From: Lytechinus variegatus
Taxonomy: Eukaryota; Echinodermata; Echinoidea; Temnopleuroida; Toxopneustidae
Length of the DNA: 64,000 nucleotides
Direction: 5' to 3'
Assembly (NCBI RefSeq): GCF_018143015.1
Contig: NC_054744.1
Coordinates: 3,989,059-4,053,058, forward strand
Position numbers and translations under genes: made by a program. Of this stretch, positions 46,491 to 59,700 are shown piece after piece (position 1 is the stretch's first letter; each line of letters starts with the position of its first letter). The notes beneath the pieces are model-generated. The model did no database searches. It saw only the letters and a program-made list of their open reading frames with translations, and was not told the origin of the DNA.

Positions 46491-46535
46491 TACAGTTGAT
46501 GCGAGAAGTTTACATACACCCAGGAAATTCAAAGA
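46491..46535. mobile_element. Tc1/mariner-type terminal repeat remnant
   Basis: TACAGTTGATGCGAGAAGTT followed by TACATACACCCA closely resembles the outer end of Tc1-like elements of the Sleeping Beauty/fish Tc1 group as I recall them. No opposite end or transposase remnant was seen in the next 2 kb. Confidence 0.55.
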
Positions 46536-46539
46536 AAAG

Positions 46540-47860
46540 TTTACACTTGGCAAACATAATAAAATTTACTGTATCTTACAAAATATTTGTGCTCATGGCA
46601 AACACATGTATCATCTAAAACAAATGAGTATATCATTTGAGCATCTTCATTACATTGCTTTGTCATCAGGAGCTGAAAAAATATTTGGGTGTCATTTTCC
46701 CCGAAAGTATTCATATTTTAGACAAATTAAAAATAAAAACTCGACAAAAACATTTCATATTTGTGCTGGTTACTTCTTAACACAAACATTTCAGATTACA
46801 CTTTTTTGTTCAGTGGTGACAAGATAAAAATGACAGAAAATGTAAAATAAATCATAGATTTGACATTTTTATAATTTCTATGAAACGATGTTAGAAAATT
46901 ACTTCTCTAATACTTGTTTTGTTTGTTTGCCTTTTTTAATTTTTATAATGGTATGTAGCCGACATGTACATGTACCTGTATGCTGTTGTGTACTGGTATG
47001 CTGTAATGTATCATGATGTGTTACATAGCTTACATAGTAAAACAAGTGTTAATTGTCAAGGCAAAGACTGTATCTATTGCTTATATTTTTTATTTGAGCA
47101 ACATTACTTGATCTTGTGAGACCTACGTAGAAACTGAAAGTTCAAAAATGACAATGTACTGTACATGTTAAAGACATATCTTGCTGGTGTTCAACTGTAA
47201 ATGAAAATGTAACATGAAGTGGCATGGCAAAGGTCACATTTACTTATTTTTCAGACTTGCTTTTTCAGAAGATATTAATGTGCAAATGTCCTAGTTAGAC
47301 CTAGTCCCAATCTTCACGCTCAACTCCGCATATCATAGAATTAATAATAATAATACATGTACCGGTATACTTTTGGCCTTGACTATACATAGGTCCATGG
47401 CAGGAGTTCATTAGTCTCTGCAAGAATAGACTCAAGTTTAACACTTTAACAAATTATATCATATCTAGGTTGAAGACTAGACTTCAAACCCTATGTCTGG
47501 TAAAACGCCAAATAACGATCAAATTTCTGTTGTCTGAACAGGTTTGACTTACAGGCAAAAGATACAAAGTAAAATGATATCATGGTCATATCGAAACATA
47601 TACAGTAGGCATATATATTACAGAAAAGAATGAATACTTCCATACAGGCAAAATTGACAATTTTTAGCAGTATATTCCTGATTTATAAAGCACCAATTAG
47701 GAAAATGATTTCATCAGTTGTAAAAAAAATTGATACTTCCATATTGCCACTGAATAACAATTACTGATAAATAGTATACAAATAATGCACGTAAGCGTGT
47801 GCATGCAGGGCCAAATAATGAACGATGTGCGAGAAGAGCCAATGGATATACCACATTTGG
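46540..47860. other. AT-rich intergenic stretch, no gene recognised
   Basis: Repeated ATGTACATGTACC and GTATGCTG words at 46960-47010. No coding region is supported. Confidence 0.45.
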
Positions 47861-47867
47861 CGAGTCG

Positions 47868-47985
47868 AGCACAGAGTTGACTTGGTAAGATAACGTATCT
47901 CGCCATGTCGAAATAATAAGGGTATTTCGTCGACATGGCAAGATAAAGTATCTCGCCAAGTTGTCTGCACTTTAAAGTCTCTGTA
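47868..47985. mobile_element. Small foldback element with nested palindromes
   Basis: CTTGGTAAGATAACGTATCT then CGCCATGTCGAAATA (47881-47915) faces TATTTCGTCGACATGGCAAG then ATAAAGTATCTCGCCAAG (47923-47960). Each arm is itself palindromic around AGATA and TATCT. Weak outer matches (CAGAG, CTCTG) extend the structure. Confidence 0.7.
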
Positions 47986-48113
47986 TTATATATTGCATTA
48001 TTTGTTTTATAAGAACAGGTAGTAGAAAGGTTGATCAAATTTTTGAGGATCGCACAGAGAACACATCACATCTGCTTTTAATCATGACTTCAAAGGTGCA
48101 TGTGTAAATAAGT

Positions 48114-48460
48114 CAGGGTTCCCAGCTTTTCAAGAAAACAAAATTCCCTGATTTTCCCAATATCAGTTTTGCATGTTTTGTAAAGTTGTTGCAGTGAAAT
48201 ACATGTATTTCAGTATAAAAATAGTGTAATTTCAGTAACACCATAACCAGTCATTCAATGGATGTTGTTTTGATATGCAAAAAAATATAACAGAGTCTGA
48301 CCGACTACCATGCTCACCACTTTTGGGCTGATCAAAATTCCGATATTCCCTCATTTGAGGCATTTTTCCCTGATTTTAGGTATTTTTAAAATCAAATTCC
48401 CTGATTTTTCCCAGACTGGAAAAAAGTAAAACAATTTTCCCTGATGAGCTGGGAACCCTG
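48114..48460. mobile_element. MITE with CAGGGTTCCCAGC ends and ATAAGT target duplication
   Basis: The 13-bp termini CAGGGTTCCCAGC and GCTGGGAACCCTG are perfect inverse complements. ATAAGT stands directly outside each end (48108-48113 and 48461-48466). TTCCCTGATTTT recurs inside. CAGGG ends are seen in hAT-like elements, but hAT usually duplicates eight bases, so the superfamily stays open. Confidence 0.85.
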
Positions 48461-48735
48461 ATAAGTGCATCTAAATCCTTGATAACATTTCAAATGAAAT
48501 TACACATATTTCTTATGACGGCTGTTTTTATGCACTATGGGTAAAATGATGCACCAAAAATGCACAGTGCTGTTCAAAAATGTTTGGCTGAGAGGTTGCA
48601 TAGAATTAAAGCAAGAATATGAGACTTGCTACACATTTACTTCTACTGGCTAGATCCTTGAACCATTATATGATGCACATTAAATTAAAAAATTTGTAAC
48701 CACAATAAAACATGTTAATTTTATATTGCCCTTTA

Positions 48736-48880
48736 CACCATGGAAGTTCAAATTTGTCGAAGTTACTTCAGCAGGCATTGTTAATGCTAACCCAACTGTA
48801 GTAAACTCCTCTGAACTTGAAGGCATTCAAAAGGTGAGCTCATTCTTCTCCTCCTCTACAGGTTTTAGAATATTGTACTT
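48736..48880 (-). pseudogene. Decayed duplicate of the end of EEF1AKMT4 exon 4
   Basis: The segment aligns with 49378-49515, which spans the last codons, stop and 3' flank of EEF1AKMT4. Shared words include AAGTTCAAATTT, GGCATTCAAAAGGTGAGCTC (AAGCATTCAGAAAGGTGAGC in the gene) and TTCTTCTGC. The minus-strand frame is broken compared with the gene's EEEENELTFLNAF. It is most likely a local duplication and not a second gene. Confidence 0.6.
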
Positions 48881-48962
48881 TCTTCTGCAGAATATGATCA
48901 AACAATTGCAACAAGTGATGATTATAGCACATTAATTAAATATCCACTTAATTCTGTCATGG

Positions 48963-49310
48963 AAGCGTCGTGGTGTAGCAGTTCTGACTCTCTCGCATTG
49001 CAATCAGAGGGTTGTGTGTTCAAATCCCAACATGGCCTAGCGTCCTTTGGCGAGACGTCAATCCACACTTTGCCACTCTCCACCCAGGTGTAAGATGGGT
49101 ACCTGGTAGGATGCGAAAGCCTAGATGTAGTATGCTAAGCAATCGAGTCTTGGAACTCTTGTTGGAATGCTCCCCAGGGAGTGGAGAAGGTGTATACATA
49201 TACAATGTGTGCGGGCATGCCAGGATCCTATGACCGGGGTAATAATATATCTGTAAAGCGCTTAGAGAGACATTATTCTGATGTATTAAGCACTATGTAA
49301 AAGCGTATTA
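48963..49310 (+). mobile_element. SINE-B, full length
   Basis: The head is AAGCGTCGTGGTGTAGCAGT with B box GTGTTCAAATCC. The body has ACTTTGCCACTCTCCACCCA and CCCCAGGGAGTGGAG. The tail is GTAAAGCGCTTAGAGAGACA followed by ATT repeats. It inserted just downstream of EEF1AKMT4, between the gene and the duplicated exon fragment. Confidence 0.75.
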
Positions 49311-49444
49311 TTATCATTATCATAATCATTAATCTAATGTATCCACAATTCACCATATTGTGTTCATATCGCCTTTTTTCCACCAATGTTAGTTCAAATT
49401 TCGTGAAGTTAATAAAGCTGTTTCTATAGGCTCCAATTCTCCTG

Positions 49445-52452
<3,008 letters not shown>

Positions 52453-53782
52453 CAATCATGAAGTGGCAAAAAACACACGATGAAATAGCATAGAGATAGA
52501 TCTCTCCCAAGAGTGTGGCTGTGCGATCCAAATGACTTCAATGAAACTGGAAGGGATAGGGGGTTCAGTTATTAACGGTCCTGATTCAGCACCAAGGCCA
52601 ATATTAAAATAGACCAAAAATATAACTTATATTTGCAAATTCCAGTCTGCCAGTCTCTGTACAATATATCGCTGAACTAGTAGTTAGTTTAGTTTAGTTT
52701 AGTTTACTCCAATGATGTTGTAGGACGAAGCCTGTTCATCGATCAAAGTAGAAATGTCTATTGTTGCTCTCCTTCAGACAAAATTAGATGCGCTACTTAT
52801 GTTGGCATGGAGGGGTGGCAGGGGTATCGTAGACAGTGAAAAATCCCATGGAAACACACAAGAAACGAAAATTACTCAAAGTCATAGGCAATCTTCTCCC
52901 AATGCTTATCCAGTCTATTCTTAAAAGCAATCACTGAACAAGCAGTAACTACATCTTCTGGGAGACTGTTCCACACATCTATCACTCGGTTAGCAAAGAA
53001 AAACTTACGCACATCAAGACGCGAATATCTTTTCTCTAGCTTTAAGGAATGACCTCGCGTTTTACCACCTTGTCTCAGATAGAAAAGTTCAGAACTTGAA
53101 TCATAGTAACCATGCAGATATTTGTACACATCAATCATGTCACCTCTTTTACGTCGATGACTGAGTGATGGCAATTTCAGGAGGCGAAGACGTTCAGTTA
53201 GTACTAAAAGGGGAGAATGAATCCCCGAAATTGCAAACGACGGTTATTCCCGTCTACTCTTTTAATAAATTCACTCTGGCATATATCAGTACTGCATCAG
53301 AAAAATTGTCAACTGAGCTCCATACAGTCATGACAGTCAGTGCACAATAAACGCGAAGATCCCCGAACCAAATCACAAAGATCCCCACACATGCACAACA
53401 TGCACACGGAATCTTTGCACTTATGGAAAGCGCCTAGCGGGGGATACTGTCGATATTTTATATCAAAATTCTGACTAGTCACCCTCAAAATGCATATTTT
53501 CTTTTACATAAAACTATAATGATTGAAATAAATTTCGATTTTTTTTCAGGAAAATTTTTATGAAAACATTCTGCTACATACATTTTGTAACTCCTCATTA
53601 TTTGGTTCTTGTTTTTTAATCTTTAAATCTACAAAAGCACTTGTGGCTTTCCATAAACAAGCATTACGCAAGATAAACAATTGCACGAGGTTATGTTGAG
53701 TTCAATCCCACTGCTCCCGACTTGAGCTTCTCTAAGGTTGTCTTAAAATTCTGTATAGTGGCCATCAATCGAAAAATCCATC
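52453..53782. promoter_or_regulatory. Shared upstream region of EEF1AKMT4 and NEIL1
   Basis: The two start codons face away from each other across 1,330 bp, so both promoters should lie here. No TATA box stands at a telling place next to either gene. A TTTAG repeat (TTTAGTTTAGTTTAGTTTA) lies at 52687-52706. A LINE fragment occupies 52872-53205. The roughly 575 bp next to NEIL1 and 420 bp next to EEF1AKMT4 are repeat-free as far as I can tell. Confidence 0.45.
52872..53205 (-). mobile_element. LINE fragment, reverse transcriptase C-terminus
   Basis: A 100-codon open frame reads RRKRGDMIDVYKYLHGYYD, TRGHSLKLEKRYSRLDVRKF, FFANRVIDVWNSLPEDVV and AFKNRLDKHW. This is the familiar C-terminal block of CR1/Jockey-like LINE ORF2. 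Upstream codons TERLRLLKLPSLSH extend it to about 53205. The open frame suggests a fairly young insertion, but it is only a 3' piece. Confidence 0.8.
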
Positions 53783-56700
53783 ATGCCAGAAGGTCCTGAG
53801 CTTCATTTGGCCAGTAGATTCGTAAATCAATCCTGCATTGGGCGCATTTTCAGTGGGAAAATTGAAAAGAACCCGGTGCACAAGTGCAGCGACGTTGAAT
53901 TCGACGCGACAGAGTACACCATCGCCGCGGCCTCCCGGGGGAAGGAGATGCAGCTTACGCTGACAAAGCTCGATCGTGTTGACATTGGAAAATCGGAAAG
54001 TAGCGATGGCGGTGGCGACAAGAAAAAGAAAACGTCAAGAGGAAGGAAGAAGATCACTACCCAGGATCAGGACGAGACAGATGACAAGAAGAAATTAAAG
54101 ATTCCTGAGACACTAAAAATCCTATTTCGATTTGGGATGTCTGGAAACTTCCAATTCACCACAATGGACGACATCCACAAGCACGCCCATTTGAAATTCT
54201 ACACCAATGATAAACCTCCAATGGTCTTGAGTTATGTTGATATTCGCAGATTTGGACGTTGGGAGGTTGGTGCAGATTGGTCCAAAAACCGTGGTCCTGA
54301 TCCCATGTTCGAGTATCAGGCATTCAGGTGAGGCATTAGGTGTTTATCAAGTCCACCTCAGAAAAAAAATCAGACAAGCACAATGCTGAAAATTTCATCA
54401 AAACTGGATGTACATGTATGTAGAAAGTTATCATGACATTTCAAAGTTTCGGCTTATTTTTAACAAAATAGTTAACAAAATAGTTGCATCCAAATGAGAG
54501 AGTCGATGATGTCACTCACTATTTCGTTTTTTATTGTTTGAATTATACAATATTTCAATCTTTACGAATTTGATGATTAGGACCTCTTTGAAGCACAGAA
54601 TGTTAAAATAATGGAATTCTACATGTTCAGGGAGGAATGAAACTTCATTTCACATTTAGAACAATGATGAGAAAATCAAAATATTTCAGATAGTAAAATA
54701 CAAAAGAAATAGTGAGTGATGTTATCAGTTCCTTCATAAATTTTGAATACTGACCAAGATGTGCAAACTGTTTTGTGATATGAAGTGAAACTTTAAAATG
54801 CCTTAACTTTCTTATTTTATGTCTGATTTTGATGAAACTTTCAGTGTTATGCTTGTTGAATTTTTCTCTTTTTATTCAAAACAAGTTCTTGTTGGGGTGG
54901 ACTTGTCCTTTAAGCCAGAATTTTGTTTGGGGAGGCAGAATGATATTTTCTGTAAAGATGATTTATCTTGGTTTGACGACTCAGAATTTACCTTGTTATT
55001 TTGTATGGCTTCAAATTGAATTGTAAAATTTTGTTTTTATTCATGGTATCAAAACTGTAATTTTCAAAGTTTAAATCTATGGTCAGGAAAAAGAAATATT
55101 CAATAGGACTTCTTTGAGAAATGGAAATTAGCCAGTATCATCATCGTTTATTAATATTATGTCCTGGAAATTACAAATGATAAATAGTGTAAATTATCTA
55201 AAATTGTCAATATCATTGTTTTATATGGAAGAATTCCATAAAATTGTGTTCATTTCATTTTGTTGATTTTTAATGTTTGAATTTTAGTCTGCTATAATCT
55301 TATCAATCAACCAATTTTGGATTTGAAAGTAATCATTTTCTTTACAGTTTTGTTATACAAGTAATCTAAACTGCAGTGTAGTTGTGCATGTGCAAATTAT
55401 GAATTAGATGTTCTTTTAAAGGGGAAGTTCACCCTGAAGAAAACTTTGTTGTAAAAATAGCAGAAAAAATAGTAAAAAATATCGGTGAAGGTTTGAGGAA
55501 AGTCCGTTAAAGAGTAAGAAAGTTATTAGAGTTCAAAGTTTTGGATTTGTGACGTCATAAACGAGCAGCTGTCCCATGTGTTATGTAATATAAAATGCAT
55601 GAATTTCAAATTTTGTATGGTTCCTGATGACTTAATTTTGTTTTCTTTTCATGATCGGGTGTGAAATAATTTGCCTACTGTATACAAAAGGTACAGTGAA
55701 AACCATTTTCAATTTTCTGAGAAAATGACATTTCATTGATTTTTTACCATTTGCTTTGTAGGAATGCTGCTCGCATATGACGTCACAAATCAAATAATTG
55801 AAATTCTAATAACTTTTTAATTATTTGATGATTTTTTCTCAAACCTTCGTCAATATTTTTTATTATTTTTTCTGCTATTTTTACAATAAACTTTTTGTCA
55901 GGGTGAACTTCCCCTTTAAGCTCTGTGTAGCCCTGCTGTCCTGCTGTGTACTACATGTATGTACATGTATGTCTAAGAATTTCAATGTCTCCAATCTGTA
56001 ATTAATACCCTAGGTCTAAAGTGGTGGAGAACATCAACAATGCAGCTTTTGATCAGCCAATCTGTGAGACTTTGCTGAATCAGAAATTCTTCAATGGAAT
56101 CGGCAACTATCTGCGAGCAGAAATTCTCTACAGGTTTGATTGTGAATCTTTTCAATAAAACTATGGTTTTGATTTTGGATTTATTCATGTTTTATTGCAA
56201 CTTTTACAAAATTTCTTTTTATTTTCAAATTTTGTGAATTATTAATTCACACATACAAATGAAAAAAATAATTAATTCAATTAATTATTATTTTTCCCAG
56301 GGGGGGGGGGGGGCTGTCAGTTGTCCCTGGCCCTGCTTCCCCTATCCTCTTACATCTGGCAAGGTTGGCAGTTCAACATCCTCTGTGAATGTATATTTAA
56401 CGATGCTCATGGCTGAAACTTGATGCCAATATTAACAGCATGGTAGCATGTGAATGAGGACACATGAGGAAATGGTAGATGTTCATTCCTAAAGGGATGG
56501 TCCAGACTGGGGATATTTATATCTCAATGAATAAAGTAAAATTCACAAAGCAAAATGCTGAAAATTTTATGAAAATCGGATAACAAATAACTGAAGTTAT
56601 TGAATTTTCAAGATTTGCATTATTCCGGTGAAACAGTTCTAGGCACATGTCTTTATGAATATTCATGAGGTGGGCTGATGATGTCATATCCCCACTTGTT

Positions 56701-59700
56701 CTTTCATATCTTATATGGAATCAGGTTTATTCAACATTTTTCTACCAAGAACTAAAACAATTGGACTTACAACTGATTAAGTGCATTAGTTATTTATTAT
56801 TGCTTCAACTTATTTCATCATAATGGAGACACATCATTTACACATGTATGTAAAAATGAAACATTTATGATTTCATGTGATAACATAAGAAAAAGGAAAG
56901 TGGGCATGTCACATCATCAGCCCACCTAATGAATATTTATGATGATGTGCATTTAACTGTTTTCGCAAAATATTGATAAACTTTAAAATTAAATAACTTC
57001 GTTATTTGTTATCCGATTTTGATGAAATTTTCAGCATTTTGCTCTGTGAATTTTACTCTATTTATTTAGATATAAACATTTTCAGCCTGGGCCATTCCTT
57101 AAAAAACAGCTTAGAAAATGTATCTAAAAGCTGGTTTTCTAAGTCTAGTCTAGTATGCTAAAAGAACACACACAGACTATCTAAAGTTACAAGTAAACTT
57201 TCGACCTTACGTATGTGTCCTTATACTTATAGGCATTATTCTTGGTTAAATTTCAGGCTCAATGAATGCTGTCTTAAGATAACCAAAAATAATTTGATAC
57301 TTATTACGAATAATAATTAAGTAATTGAGTCATAAAAATACATAAATAGCATTGCCTAATTGGGATGTAGATATTCCATTGTTTCAAGTTTTCAAAGAAT
57401 ACAATCTACACTTGTATCTTTTGTCATATTGATGTCACCCTGATCCTTAAAAGTGGCCAATATATATATATATAGTAAAGAAATGGATGAAGAGAACAAT
57501 GGTAGGCGTAGCTTAAATCAAGGTTCCCCAGAGCTATCTACCCTTTGGAAAAATTGGTGATGCCGAAAAAATGTCCCTGCCGGGTAGATAGCTCTGGGGA
57601 ACCTTGATTTAAGCTACGCCTACCATTGTTCTCTTCATCCATTTCTTTACAATATTTAAATAAAAAAGAGTTGCCAAAAGCTGTTGTACATGTATAACTT
57701 TACACATTTATATATATAATTTAAACATAACTAGCTGATATTGAATTCTGTAACCAAGAAAGTTATCATTTGAGCTAGCTTGTATTCTGTTATTGTCTAA
57801 AAGAATGGCAAAGGATAACCATCATTGCATGATCTGTATAGAAATTAGAATGAATATAGGAAATCTTTGTTTCCTCATGTATCAGGTTGCGTATCCCTCC
57901 GTTTGAGAAAGCAAGAACCGTCCTGGAAGGACTGAGTGTTGAACCACCTGATGTGAAACCAATGAAAGGAGGAGCAAAGAAAGGAGCGCAACCAGATTTA
58001 CTCCATCTGTGTCACACAGTGCCTCTTGAGGTTATTGCTATAGGTGAGCCCTTCTTAAACATCCCGAATAGTCATGTCCGTCTTCTCTGCAATGGATTCC
58101 TAAAACAATTTTTTGTATTTATAATGCAGGTCTACTCTTTATGATTTTTTTTTCAAAACCTTAGGAAAACTTTCTCAAGAACACAAGGGTTTATGGTAAT
58201 AATAATTATACTTGCTTATATAGCGCTTAACACTTTTTCAGAAGTTTCTAAGCGCTCTACAGTATATGCAGCATAATTACCCTGGCTTTAGCAGTGCAGC
58301 TGTTACGCGCGCTGCGTTTCAAGGAATAAATTCCTGCCAGGTACCCATTTACCTCACCTGGGTTGAGTGCAGCACATTGTGGATCAATTTCTTGCTGAAG
58401 GAAATTACGCCATGGTTGGGATTCGAACCCACGACCCTCTGTTTCAGAGTCCGGAGACTAATCCACTGGGCCACAACGCTCCACAAGAGGAATTGTCCTC
58501 CAAGAATCAAAGCTTTCCTCCAAACAGCTAAAATTCTTCATAGGAGATGATCGCTGGAGGAGTTGTCGGGAAGGCATGTTTGATGAGATGTCCTGGTACA
58601 TCTTTATGTATGGACTACTCAGTTTTGTCCATTGTTATTGTGATGAGACATCATTCCTTAGAAATGACTCAAAATGATTAGTTTTTTGATAACATACTTT
58701 TGAATATATACAATGCTTGAAAATGCAGGAATGCAGAGAGGATAAGAAAACACCTTCCTGCTAATAATCTCTTCCATCTTTTTAGAGGCATACTGTCATG
58801 AGCAGAATTCCTTGTGACTGCAAATGCTTTAAAATTCTTGTTTGATATACATGTATTTTTCCATCTTATTTTAAAAAACAGGGTAATCCTTTCAGAGCAA
58901 AGAGGCCTGCTTTTCAAAAGAGCCCTGTTACATGAATATTTCATACAAATGAGAACTTATAAAGTACAAAACCATACAGATAGAACTACACGAAATTAAA
59001 CAACACATGTAATTCAACTAAACTAAACTAAACTAAAAACCTGCATGTAACTAAAATCATAACAAAACAAGGCATGAAAAAGGAAAAGGAAACTGGTAAC
59101 CCGCATGACATAAATAGTTTGGCTTCTATTATTGTAATAAAAATGAACCAGGAATTTTCTGCCTTATTTTAACAATGATGACAGGTTGATTGTGCGTATT
59201 AGGGTCTAAAAAGAATTGAGTGTAAATGCTGTACAAATATAGGTTGGTACTTTGTTGTAGATACTGGGGGCTACGAATGAAAATGACCTATTTTTAAATT
59301 CAGTACAGGGTTCTGGTATGAACAGTGGATTTAATGTAGAATGGCGGGTTACATAATAGAAGGGACATTTTGTAGCAAGACCATTCAAGTAATAGGGTGC
59401 TAAGTCATTAAGTATTTTAAAGACAGAAATACAGTACTGATAGTTAATTCTTCTGTCAACACTTTGCCATCCGAGACTGGTAAGTAGAGTTTCTTTGGTG
59501 GTTGTGTTGTCTGCATTAAGAACTAGTCTTGCATATCTGTTCTGGGTGCATTGCAGTTGTATCAAGTCCGTGTTGTTACATTTTCTCCAAACCACCAAAC
59601 ATAGGATAATGAATAGAAAACTTTTCCAATATTTTCTTTTTTTAAAAATCTTCGTTCAAATCGCTATCTCATTCTTGAAGGCGCTGGTGGATACACTGCC

